Source: Bacteroidia bacterium
GTDB lineage: Bacteria > Bacteroidota > Bacteroidia > AKYH767-A > OLB10
DNA length: 52,343 bases
Direction: 5' to 3'
Assembly: GCA_016788065.1 (NCBI GenBank)
Contig: JAEUTI010000002.1
Location: forward strand, 1 to 52,343
The notes beneath the pieces are model-generated. The model did no database searches. It was not told the DNA's origin and was given only the letters and a program-made list of their open reading frames with translations. Both the position numbers and the translations under genes were made by a program. Positions 43,183-50,929 of this stretch are shown here, one piece after another (position 1 is the first letter of the stretch; the number at the start of each line of letters is the position of its first letter).

Positions 43183-43560
43183 ATGAAAAACAAAATTGTA
43201 AATGTATTGTGTATCTTGATGGGACTTCTGTTCATCAATGGTGGTTTGAATAAAATATTTAAATACATTCCTATCCCTGATGATTTACCAGAAAAATTGC
43301 GAGTATTAAATGAATCGCTTGAGTCTATCGTTTGGTTGATGCCACTTGTAGCAGTTGTGGAATTAGCAGGCGGAATTCTATTTGCAGTTCCAAAGACAAG
43401 AGCTCTGGGAGCTATAGTATTATTTCCGGTGATGACAGGAATCTTGCTCGTTCATATTTTTAGTGCACCGGAAGGTTTGCCAATGGCAATTATTCTCATG
43501 GCAATAAACTTATGGATAATTTATGAAAATAGAGAACGCTACATGGCAATGTTGCGATAA
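43183..43560 (+). CDS. DoxX-like membrane protein
   Basis: The 125-residue protein has about four membrane segments: IVNVLCILMGLLFINGGLNKIF (Asn/Lys near the end), SIVWLMPLVAVVELAGGILF (with Glu), GAIVLFPVMTGILLVHIF and LPMAIILMAINLWIIYENR. This is the DoxX-like pattern. It lies 6 nt after the SRPBCC gene, so it belongs to the ArsR operon. Confidence 0.85.
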   Translation: MKNKIVNVLCILMGLLFINGGLNKIFKYIPIPDDLPEKLRVLNESLESIVWLMPLVAVVELAGGILFAVPKTRALGAIVLFPVMTGILLVHIFSAPEGLPMAIILMAINLWIIYENRERYMAMLR

Positions 43561-43589
43561 CTTAAAATTAATTATAATATCTTACCAGG

Positions 43590-44006
43590 ATGAACGAAAA
43601 AAAGGTAATTACTGTTAGTGCAATTATAAATGCACCAGTTCAAAAAGTTTGGGAATATTGGAATAACCCAAATCACATAACCGGATGGAATTTTGCTAAT
43701 GATGAGTGGCACGCACCGAGCGCTAAAAATGATCTGAAAGTTGGTGGAAAGTTTAATTCCCGAATGGAAGCTAAGGATGGGAGTTTTGGATTCGACTTCG
43801 AAGGTGTCTATGATCAGGTTATTCCTGAAGAATATATCGAATATACTTTAGGTGATTCAAGAAAAGTTAAAATTAAATTTACTTCTGAAGGAAACACTAC
43901 AACTATAGAAGAATCATTTGAAGCTGAAAGTGAAAATCCTATTGAAATGCAGCAAATGGGATGGCAAATGATTCTGAATAATTTTAAACGATATACAGAA
44001 AAATAA
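43590..44006 (+). CDS. SRPBCC (AHSA1-like) protein, second copy in the operon
   Basis: The 138-residue protein shows ISAIINAPVQKVWEYWNNPN-type strand-helix (actual text: VSAIINAPVQKVWEYW), then WNFANDEWHAPSAKNDLKVG, GGKFNSRMEAKDGSFGFDFE and a C-terminal helix (MQQMGWQMILNNFKRYT). It is a full AHSA1-like domain, different from the first copy. A strong terminator follows 20 nt after the stop, closing the operon. Confidence 0.93.
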   Translation: MNEKKVITVSAIINAPVQKVWEYWNNPNHITGWNFANDEWHAPSAKNDLKVGGKFNSRMEAKDGSFGFDFEGVYDQVIPEEYIEYTLGDSRKVKIKFTSEGNTTTIEESFEAESENPIEMQQMGWQMILNNFKRYTEK

Positions 44007-44025
44007 AAAGCGCAACACATTAGTT

Positions 44026-44061
44026 GAACCGGCATCAGGCACCTGAAAGCCGGTTTTTTTG
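44026..44061 (+). terminator. Operon terminator with extended stem
   Basis: AACCGGC (44027-44033) pairs with GCCGGTT (44049-44055) and inside it TCAGG pairs with CCTGA (44035-44039/44042-44046). A run of seven T follows. Confidence 0.9.
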
Positions 44062-44078
44062 GCTATTATTCAAAATGA

Positions 44079-44104
44079 CATAATTGTAATGCATTACAAT
44101 TATG
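44079..44104. promoter_or_regulatory. 26-bp perfect palindrome (candidate operator)
   Basis: The left half CATAATTGTAATG (44079-44091) is exactly the reverse complement of the right half CATTACAATTATG (44092-44104). It lies between the ArsR-operon terminator and the lipoprotein gene. The layout resembles Fur-family (Zur/PerR) boxes, where TGTAAT/ATTACA halves are common, but the binder is unknown. Confidence 0.6.
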
Positions 44105-44175
44105 GCTTTGGGGAATTCCGGATGCAATGCAACTATCTGATATATAACCATATATAAATTTATCGAATTTCCTTG

Positions 44176-44196
44176 CCCCCGTATTTTTCACGGGGG
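44176..44196. promoter_or_regulatory. GC-rich hairpin upstream of the lipoprotein gene
   Basis: CCCCCGT (44176-44182) and ACGGGGG (44190-44196) form a perfect 7-bp stem with a 7-nt loop in otherwise very AT-rich DNA, 64 nt before the ATG. No T-run follows, so it is not a normal terminator; it may be an operator or leader structure. Confidence 0.5.
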
Positions 44197-44260
44197 TATT
44201 CTACCGTTTTATCAGGTTCCGATTCTTGTTTACTTTGGCACTTCACAACTAATCAAAACT

Positions 44261-45172
44261 ATGAAAACACTAAAAAATTTTAAATCAAAGATAGAGTTGC
44301 TAGCTATGGCTTCAATTTTATCATTCTTTGCAACTTCATGTTGTACCGACAAACCTTGTCCGCCAACAAGTAAAGATGTAAAAACTGTAACAGGTAATCT
44401 TACCCCTGAGGAGTTTAATTTATTGGCAGCCTCCACCGGCCCTTTGTATAAATCCGAAGTAACGGATCTTGAAGATAATGCAGATTTGTTTTACACTTAC
44501 AGAAGTACCAATGAAAAAGAGCTCGGATTTGTTAAAGCAAAGATAACTATTGCAAACCTTATTCAATATTACAAGGCAAGCGCAAAAGTTGTTGCAATAA
44601 GATTTTATCCTTCATTAGTTGCAGATACTTCTGTTCAGTTAATCATGACTAGTTCATCTACCTATTCTTCAGTCGATGTAAATAAAGATCAGAATCCTGT
44701 GGTACTAAATCGTAATTTTGGAAGTGGTAGCCCAGAACCTATTTCAGCAGTTTCTGCACGTGATCGAATCGATGAATATTTTTCTAAAGTATACATTGAT
44801 AAGCAAAGACAAGATGAGAGCAATTCTACATATAAGGAATCAAGGGTTTTTCGTTGGGATGAAATTAAGGCATATTTGAGTGCTAACATTTCTGGTTTTC
44901 ATATTGATTCTGCCAATACTTATGCAAATTATTCAATGGTTTTTACAATAGGATTCACTGACAATGGACAGGCGAGAAGATTTTATAGTAGATTAATTGA
45001 ACCCGATTCTGCTTTGAAACCAGAAATGCTGCAGGGGTTTACAGTTATTATGTACCTTAATCACGTAACTGAAGGAGACTTATTGGACAATGAAGGTGAT
45101 AATACTTCATATTCCCGTAAAGCCCTCGAAATAGCCCATGTTTGTCCACCGGTTTGTGGCGATCTGTATTGA
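44261..45172 (+). CDS. Predicted lipoprotein of unknown function
   Basis: The 303-residue protein has a long signal with lipobox ATSC (FFATSCCTDKPCPP), so it is a predicted envelope lipoprotein. The mature part carries no motif I know. It has an even alpha/beta composition, a charged stretch KVYIDKQRQDESNSTYKESR and a C-terminal Cys pair (HVCPPVCGDLY). Its neighbours are the 26-bp palindrome upstream and the 7-TM/kinase/regulator genes downstream, so it may be an envelope sensor component. The 57-nt gap to the 7-TM gene is mostly a hairpin. Confidence 0.8.
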   Translation: MKTLKNFKSKIELLAMASILSFFATSCCTDKPCPPTSKDVKTVTGNLTPEEFNLLAASTGPLYKSEVTDLEDNADLFYTYRSTNEKELGFVKAKITIANLIQYYKASAKVVAIRFYPSLVADTSVQLIMTSSSTYSSVDVNKDQNPVVLNRNFGSGSPEPISAVSARDRIDEYFSKVYIDKQRQDESNSTYKESRVFRWDEIKAYLSANISGFHIDSANTYANYSMVFTIGFTDNGQARRFYSRLIEPDSALKPEMLQGFTVIMYLNHVTEGDLLDNEGDNTSYSRKALEIAHVCPPVCGDLY

Positions 45173-45186
45173 AATTAAATCATATT

Positions 45187-45230
45187 TGTTTATATTTGAG
45201 CGGCTTCCATTTGCTGCTCAAATATAAACA
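45187..45230 (+). promoter_or_regulatory. 18-bp hairpin ending on the 7-TM gene start codon
   Basis: TGTTTATATTTGAGCGGC (45187-45204) pairs with GCTGCTCAAATATAAACA (45213-45230) with a single G-T wobble and an 8-nt loop. The last paired base is the A of the ATG, so the whole likely ribosome-binding region lies in the stem. No T-run follows. The structure is a likely translation-controlling element, or possibly a transcription operator. Confidence 0.65.
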
Positions 45231-45868
45231 TGCTTGAAACCTTTATTAATTATGGCTCATTAGCCGGAGGAGCTCTGGCTGCTGTTGCAGGAGGAATTTG
45301 TGTAGCCACAAGTTCTAATAACTCAACTCATAAGCGTATTTACTTCACGGTAATGTTATTCTTTATGACAGATGTTGCCGGTTATGTGATGAATTTATAT
45401 AATATAAACAATGTTCCCTTCTATAATGTAATGATGTTAATTCAAAGTGGTTTTATTCTTAAACTTACCCATGATCAGATTTCCGAACCGGGTCATAGAA
45501 CCATCTTTAATTTGATTGCTTTTGTAACTCTAATATTTTATATATGCAATCTATGCTTCATGCAAGGGATTCATCAGTTGAATAATTATTCTTTTCTGGC
45601 TTTTTCACTTGCTATAGGAGTAACTTCTTATTTATTATTGCTCGAGCTGTTTTCGAATCCTGAAATACCTCCGTTTAAAAATCCATGGGGTTGGTTTGCA
45701 ATAGCGAATATGATTCAGTATGCAGGCAGTATTCCTGTATGGACTATTTACATCTTAATCCCTTCTGAGGTAACATTAATTTACAAAATGTTCAGTATTG
45801 TTACTGCTCTCTTTATAGTTTGGTACTTTTTACTTACAACCGGTTTGATATGGACACAAAAGAAATAG
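45230..45868 (+). CDS. Seven-helix membrane protein (putative sensor)
   Basis: The 212-residue protein contains seven hydrophobic segments (about 8-27, 37-57, 63-80, 93-113, 120-141, 152-175, 182-205) and only short loops; the seventh ends near the C-terminal TQKK. I do not recognise the family. It overlaps the kinase gene by 19 nt, so translation is coupled. The kinase itself has only a single N-terminal membrane helix. This protein may therefore serve as a separate 7-TM signal receiver, a job usually fused to the kinase in 7TMR-HISK proteins. That role is inferred from context. Confidence 0.8.
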   Translation: MLETFINYGSLAGGALAAVAGGICVATSSNNSTHKRIYFTVMLFFMTDVAGYVMNLYNINNVPFYNVMMLIQSGFILKLTHDQISEPGHRTIFNLIAFVTLIFYICNLCFMQGIHQLNNYSFLAFSLAIGVTSYLLLLELFSNPEIPPFKNPWGWFAIANMIQYAGSIPVWTIYILIPSEVTLIYKMFSIVTALFIVWYFLLTTGLIWTQKK

Positions 45869-46647
45869 AAATAGTTACTCTGGTAGCTGTAACTACTTTT
45901 GTAATTCTCCTCCTGTTATTGCTGGTTCTCAACCTGCTGTTAACAGGACGCAACCGGCGTTTGAAACATCAAGCCGAAGTTTTTCAGATGGAATCGGAGT
46001 ATCGGGAAGAACTTGCTGCGATTAAAACGGAAATTGCCGAAACCACTCTTTCAGATATATCCCGTGACTTGCATGATGAGGTAGGTCAGTTATTAACTTT
46101 TGCAATTCTTCAGATTGGAAATGTTAAGTCACGGCCCGAAGCCGAACGAGATGCCATGATGGAGGAAATTCATGCGACACTTAAAGAGTCGCTTGATTCA
46201 ATACGAAGTATTGCACGGGGATTGAGTCCCGATTTCATTGGTAAGGCTGGACTGCAAGCTGCCTTACAACAATTAATCGACCGCGCTGTTGCAAGGACAA
46301 TGGTTTCAATTAAATTGAACTGGCAGCCCGAGCTTAAGGTATTGTCTGCTACAGCGGAATTAATTGCTTTCAGGATTATCCGTGAATGTTTAACCAATAC
46401 CCTCAGACATTCGGGAGCCGGCAACATAATTATCCAGGTTACTTGTGAAAGTAATACTATATTAATTACTTTCGAAGATGACGGCAAAGGAATTCAGGTA
46501 GCTCCGAACACTCAGGCAACAATGGGGATTTCTTCCATGCATCAATATGCTGCACTTATAAAAGGTACAATTAACTTTGAAGATATTAAAGCCGGAGGTA
46601 CAAAAATGACCCTTACTTTTCCGGATTTACCCACAGAAAAAATATGA
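45850..46647 (+). CDS. Membrane histidine kinase, HisKA_3 type
   Basis: The ATG at 45850 (265 residues) starts MDTKEIEIVTLV and leads into a membrane helix (about 7-30; ending LLVLNLLLTG). After a coiled linker (RLKHQAEVFQMESEYREELAAIK) come the H-box DISRDLHDEVGQLLTFAILQ, the N-box RIIRECLTNTLRHSGAG, G1 FEDDGKGIQ and G2 MGISSMHQYA. It has no sensory domain of its own; input probably comes from the overlapping 7-TM protein. Its stop overlaps the regulator start by 4 nt. Confidence 0.95.
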   Translation: MDTKEIEIVTLVAVTTFVILLLLLLVLNLLLTGRNRRLKHQAEVFQMESEYREELAAIKTEIAETTLSDISRDLHDEVGQLLTFAILQIGNVKSRPEAERDAMMEEIHATLKESLDSIRSIARGLSPDFIGKAGLQAALQQLIDRAVARTMVSIKLNWQPELKVLSATAELIAFRIIRECLTNTLRHSGAGNIIIQVTCESNTILITFEDDGKGIQVAPNTQATMGISSMHQYAALIKGTINFEDIKAGGTKMTLTFPDLPTEKI

Positions 46648-47315
46648 CTGTAAGAATCGCACTGGCCGATGATCACCAATTAGTGAGAAAAGGCATACGC
46701 TTATTATTGGAAAGTATTGAAGGTTTTAAGGTTGTTGCGGAAGCTGCCAATGGTAAGGAATTGATAGAAGAAATTGCTAATATTAACCGCTTGCCTGACA
46801 TCGCCTTAATCGATGTGAATATGCCGGTAATGGATGGTCATGAAACAGTTTCTGTATTGAGAGAAAAGTACCCTGATCTCCGGCTCATCGCTTTAAGTGT
46901 AAACAATGATCTTCATGTGATCAGAGAAATGGTTCGGTTAGGGGCAAATGCTTACCTTTTTAAAGATTCATCACCTGCAGTTTTTAAGACTGTACTTCAG
47001 GAAGTTTTGGAGAAAGGATGCTATTATGATAAGCAAGTGATTGAAAGTTTATTGCTTCCTGAAAATATGGTAAATGGCCATCCTACAAAAAATGGTTACC
47101 GAAATATGATGCGAAGCCTTTCTTCACGGGAGCTGGAATTCATCAAATTTTGTTGCAGCGAACTTACATACAAGGAAATCGCTGATAAAATGAATATCAG
47201 CCAACGAACGGTAGATGGTTACCGGGAAAGTGTATTCGATAAGCTGGAAGTAAAATCGCGAACGGGATTAGTACTATTTGCATTCAATGCAGGAATTTAT
47301 TTGCCCGAAAATTAA
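46644..47315 (+). CDS. NarL/FixJ-type response regulator with LuxR HTH
   Basis: The 223-residue protein has a receiver (1-120) with Asp9/Asp10, phosphoacceptor Asp57 in DIALIDVNMPVMDGHE and the switch region ALSVNNDLH. The C-terminal LuxR-type HTH is SSRELEFIKFCCSELTYKEIADKMNISQRTVDGYRESV. It is the cognate partner of the overlapping kinase. Possible targets are the inverted repeats before the lipoprotein gene and before the metzincin gene 640 nt downstream, since NarL-family proteins bind inverted repeats. Confidence 0.96.
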   Translation: MTVRIALADDHQLVRKGIRLLLESIEGFKVVAEAANGKELIEEIANINRLPDIALIDVNMPVMDGHETVSVLREKYPDLRLIALSVNNDLHVIREMVRLGANAYLFKDSSPAVFKTVLQEVLEKGCYYDKQVIESLLLPENMVNGHPTKNGYRNMMRSLSSRELEFIKFCCSELTYKEIADKMNISQRTVDGYRESVFDKLEVKSRTGLVLFAFNAGIYLPEN

Positions 47316-47357
47316 TTACTTTATTTGTCTATGTAACTTAGCCGCGCTCCCGGTATT

Positions 47358-47747
47358 TTAAAGAAAAGGATTATAGGCAAATTCCCAATAATTATTTTCC
47401 GGATCTGCAATATATCCGGAATAACCTCCCCAAAATACTTTTTCTGGTGACTTAACAATCGCTACTCCCTTTTTCCTGAATTCTTCAAATTGACTGTCTA
47501 TAGCTGCTTCTGAAGATAGATTAATTGCTAAAGTAAATTTTTTAAACCCACTGCCTTCTGGTGATATGCCTATATCTTTTGCCAATTCTTCAAATGGAAA
47601 TAATGCAAAGATTAATCCATTCATTTTATAAAAAACAATATTCACATCGTGTTTCATTGGTTCCCAACCAAAGACATGGTTATACCAGTTTTTCATTACA
47701 TCTAAATCTTTTACTCCAATGGTGATAAAACTCAATTGCTGTTGCAT
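47358..47747 (-). CDS. VOC/glyoxalase-family protein
   Basis: The 129-residue protein matches the vicinal-oxygen-chelate fold: FITIGVKDLDVMKNWYNHVFGWEP in the first beta-alpha-beta unit, and in the second module EKVFWGGYSGYIADPENNYWEFAYNPF, which carries the usual Asp-Pro-x-x-Asn/Gly turn and the metal-ligand Glu. Activity is unknown. It is transcribed toward the regulator gene and diverges from the metzincin gene. Confidence 0.92.
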   Translation of the reverse strand: MQQQLSFITIGVKDLDVMKNWYNHVFGWEPMKHDVNIVFYKMNGLIFALFPFEELAKDIGISPEGSGFKKFTLAINLSSEAAIDSQFEEFRKKGVAIVKSPEKVFWGGYSGYIADPENNYWEFAYNPFL

Positions 47748-47836
47748 GGATTGTCAAATATTTTTTATAAAGTTAAAAGGGTTTTTCCAAAATTCAAATA
47801 ATTTTAGAAGGAAATTTCACTACTATTTAATCCTGA

Positions 47837-47854
47837 ATCACTAATATTAGTGAT
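47837..47854. promoter_or_regulatory. 18-bp perfect palindrome (operator-like)
   Basis: ATCACTAATATTAGTGAT is a perfect palindrome in the divergent region of the VOC and metzincin genes. A diverged copy lies 43 bp downstream. It could serve either gene. Confidence 0.55.
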
Positions 47855-47879
47855 CTATTATGTTCCAACTCAATGCTTT

Positions 47880-47926
47880 TCACTAATACTAGGGATTGAT
47901 GCTCATTTTCCGGGTATATACTTTTG
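47880..47926 (+). promoter_or_regulatory. Metzincin-gene promoter with second palindrome copy
   Basis: TCACTAATACTAGGGAT (47880-47896) resembles the 18-bp palindrome, its centre about 43 bp (four helical turns) away. Its end overlaps TTG at 47896-47898, followed by a 20-nt spacer and TACTTTTG (47919-47926), matching the Bacteroidota promoter consensus. Confidence 0.55.
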
Positions 47927-47956
47927 ACCTGTTCATTTACCTAAAATTGTAAAATC

Positions 47957-50806
47957 ATGAAATCATCGAAACTCTTTGCACTAATATTTATGCTGCTAAC
48001 ATACAATAATGTCATTGCCGACTTATGTATGTTAACACCACTTCCTTTGAAGAACATCGTCGACAACAGTAAGTTAATTGTTGATGGGAAAGTTCTCTCA
48101 AGCAAATCTGAATGGGATGAATCCCATACCAGAATCTATACCATCCATCAGGTGGTTGTTTATAGTGTTTTAAAAGGACAAATTAAGTCTTCTCAAATTC
48201 AGGTGATAACTGAAGGCGGTCATGTAGATGGGAAAGTTCATTATGCTACCGGAACACTTCAGTTGCTGCAAGATCAGGTGGGTTTATTTTGTCTCACTCC
48301 CTCTCATGTTACACCAAATATTACCGGTTACAAAGTATATGGCGATTTACAAGGCTTTATTGGATATGATCAGGAATCAGAAAAAGCTTTCGGACCTTTT
48401 GAAACTTATGAATCATTGGATCGTGATTTGTATCCGCTTGTTGCCCGGTTAACCGGTAGTCAAAGAAAGGTAGTATTGTCCGAAAATTTTCGTAAAACAG
48501 CAGATGTGTCAAATAATAATAAAGTTATGGTAGCACCTGTCATAACTTCCTTCTCACCGACTACAACAACTGCCGGCACTAAATCGGTCTTAACTATTAA
48601 TGGGGTAAATTTTGGTGCCACACGCGGTAGCGGATTTGTAGAGTTTCGTCGGGGTGCTGGAGGTAATCCTACTTTTGTCAGGCCTTTGAATTCAGATTAT
48701 ATTTCATGGAGCGATACTCAAATTCAGTTGTTAGTACCAAGTCAAACAGTTAATGGTGCAAATCAGTTAACCGGTACTGCGGGATCCGGACAAATAAAAG
48801 TAACTAATAACGGTCAGGAGACAGGAACCAGTTCAAGTTCACTGATCATTGAATATTCCGTATTTAACTCAGTTCCTGCTACTTTAAATTCGCAAACATT
48901 TATATTCTCCATGCAAAATCTTAACGGCACAGGAGGATATACATTTAACATCAATTCAAATCTCGCTACCAATGTAGACGCAGTAGCTTCTTTTACACGT
49001 GCTATGAACAATTGGAAGTGTACAACCGGAATTAATTGGACTATAGGTGCAAATACTTCCGTCAATCAGCATTTAGATGATGGCATTAATGTAGTGACAT
49101 TTGATGACAACGATCCGCTTGGACCTTCAGTCGCCGGTAGAGGTGACTTCTTTTTTGATTCATGCACCGATGGAACCACAACACGATTTTTTGTTACCGA
49201 TATAAATATGAGGTTTAGTGCAAATGCTGCGGGTTTTGCCTGGAATTTCGGATCAGGAAATGCACCTGCAGGACAAATTGATTTTGAATCTACAGCGCTT
49301 CATGAATTAGGGCACTTACATGGAATTGAACATACTCTTGAAACTGCAGTTATGTTTCCTTCTGTTTCTACAGGAACAACAAGAAGAATACTGGATACTG
49401 AAGATATCAATGCCGGAAATTTTATGATGGCAATTTCAACTGCAACACCAGTATGTGGTCCTGCTGCTATTGTTCCTTTTTCACAACCAACACTTACTGC
49501 ATCTATTGCTGTTTCTTCAACTTCAATTTGCTCCGGAACTTCAATTACCGGTACTGCTACTGTTTCAGGAAATGTTGGATCGCCGGTTTTTTCATGGCGT
49601 AAGAATGGTGTCGCGTTTGGTACTAACAGTGCTACACAAGTTATTTCCGGCCTAACAAATGGAACTGTTATTACTTGTGTTGTTACTGATGCTGCTACTT
49701 GTACGAGAACTGTTACTTCAAATCCTTTTACAATAACTGTTTTCTCAATTCCTTTGCCTCCTGCAATCACCAGCGGACCTTCTTGTGTTACTAATGGCGT
49801 GGCAACTACCTACACTGCCGCGACTGTTGCCGGAGCAAATTCTTATGGATGGTCATTCCCTTCCGGAACAATATTTAATGGGGCTAACAATACGCAAACA
49901 GTATCGGTAACTTTTCCGGCAACATTCAAAACGGGAACAATTCATACATCTGTGACTGCCAACGGTTGTCAAAGTAGCACAACTTCTGCATTTTTGGTAG
50001 GTTCAATACCAACTTTACCCGGCACAATCTCAGGACCAACTTCGGGGTTGTGTCTAACTTTTAGTAATTCGTACAGCATCGCTGCAGTTGCAAATGCTTC
50101 TACCTATATATGGACTGCACCCACAGGAGCCACAATTCAAACACCATCAAGTACTACAACGCAACTGATACATTTCTCAAATACATTTTCTTCCGGTAAT
50201 ATTACTGTGAAAGGTGCAAATGGTGTTTGCCAGGGCAGCGCACGTTCATTAACTGTGACCGGAACACCTGCACAACCGGGAACAATTACGGGTCAAACAT
50301 CCGGAATGATTGCTCCGGTCGGTAAAAATTATTCAATCGCTCCTGTGGCAACGGCAACTTCTTATTCATGGACAGTTTCGGGAGGAGGAGCAACTATCAC
50401 GAGCGGACAAGGTACAACTTCTGTAAATGTATTGTTTACCTCAAATGGAAGTAAAAGTGTATGTGTTAAAGCAGCCAATGCTTGCGGACTTTCCGTACAA
50501 CGTTGTAAATCAGTTACCGTTGGATTATTTCTCAGAGAATTGGGATCAGGAAATGAAGAAGAGTATGCGTACAATGTGTATCCTAATCCGTTCGAAAATG
50601 AAATCGTAATTGAACGAATTGATCCTTCCAATACCGAAAGAATGTATATATCAGTTTCTGATTTTACAGGGAAACAGGTGATAAATGCTGTTTCTACAGA
50701 TGCAGCTAGTTTTAATGTCGGGACAGATCATTTGTCCGCCGGAATGTATATAGTTGCTATACAATCTAATGGTAAAACGGAGTATATGAAAATGCTTAAA
50801 GAGTAG
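47957..50806 (+). CDS. Metzincin-type secreted metalloprotease with IPT, Ig-like and T9SS domains
   Basis: The 949-residue protein has a signal peptide (about 1-21). An N-terminal domain of about 165 residues is followed by an IPT/TIG domain (about 193-290; VITSFSPTTTTAGTKSVLTI). The protease domain (about 300-490) carries HELGHLHGIEH with His449, Glu450, His453 and His459, a full HExxHxxGxxH metzincin motif, and a likely Met-turn in TAVMFPS. Several Ig-like modules follow (about 510-860; SYSWTV, SGQG), then a T9SS domain starting YNVYPNPFENEIVIER and ending MKMLKE. The substrate is unknown; it is probably released to degrade external proteins. Confidence 0.93.
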   Translation: MKSSKLFALIFMLLTYNNVIADLCMLTPLPLKNIVDNSKLIVDGKVLSSKSEWDESHTRIYTIHQVVVYSVLKGQIKSSQIQVITEGGHVDGKVHYATGTLQLLQDQVGLFCLTPSHVTPNITGYKVYGDLQGFIGYDQESEKAFGPFETYESLDRDLYPLVARLTGSQRKVVLSENFRKTADVSNNNKVMVAPVITSFSPTTTTAGTKSVLTINGVNFGATRGSGFVEFRRGAGGNPTFVRPLNSDYISWSDTQIQLLVPSQTVNGANQLTGTAGSGQIKVTNNGQETGTSSSSLIIEYSVFNSVPATLNSQTFIFSMQNLNGTGGYTFNINSNLATNVDAVASFTRAMNNWKCTTGINWTIGANTSVNQHLDDGINVVTFDDNDPLGPSVAGRGDFFFDSCTDGTTTRFFVTDINMRFSANAAGFAWNFGSGNAPAGQIDFESTALHELGHLHGIEHTLETAVMFPSVSTGTTRRILDTEDINAGNFMMAISTATPVCGPAAIVPFSQPTLTASIAVSSTSICSGTSITGTATVSGNVGSPVFSWRKNGVAFGTNSATQVISGLTNGTVITCVVTDAATCTRTVTSNPFTITVFSIPLPPAITSGPSCVTNGVATTYTAATVAGANSYGWSFPSGTIFNGANNTQTVSVTFPATFKTGTIHTSVTANGCQSSTTSAFLVGSIPTLPGTISGPTSGLCLTFSNSYSIAAVANASTYIWTAPTGATIQTPSSTTTQLIHFSNTFSSGNITVKGANGVCQGSARSLTVTGTPAQPGTITGQTSGMIAPVGKNYSIAPVATATSYSWTVSGGGATITSGQGTTSVNVLFTSNGSKSVCVKAANACGLSVQRCKSVTVGLFLRELGSGNEEEYAYNVYPNPFENEIVIERIDPSNTERMYISVSDFTGKQVINAVSTDAASFNVGTDHLSAGMYIVAIQSNGKTEYMKMLKE

Positions 50807-50829
50807 TAAATATTTTGGCCAATAATGCT

Positions 50830-50878
50830 GTGCCTGTGGACGGTTTGAGAACTGGTTACCACAGGCACTTTTTTTTAT
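50830..50878 (+). terminator. Terminator after the metzincin gene
   Basis: GTGCCTGTGG (50830-50839) pairs perfectly with CCACAGGCAC (50859-50868) around a 19-nt loop, followed by eight T. Confidence 0.9.
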
Positions 50879-50929
50879 TTGTGAAATAAAGTAGCTTTGT
50901 CGCCTCTTCTCTGTTTTTATGTGCTGCAA

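Noticed and set aside
47338..47344. A further TTAGCCG motif resembling the LytTR repeat cores
   Set aside because: It is a single copy between the convergent stops of the regulator and VOC genes, with no second copy 20 bp away and no promoter nearby.
49300..49770. A 156-residue minus-strand open frame inside the metzincin gene
   Set aside because: It is antisense to the protease and Ig-like modules, rich in Val and Thr as expected from the complementary strand of repeat DNA, and has no independent promoter or leader.
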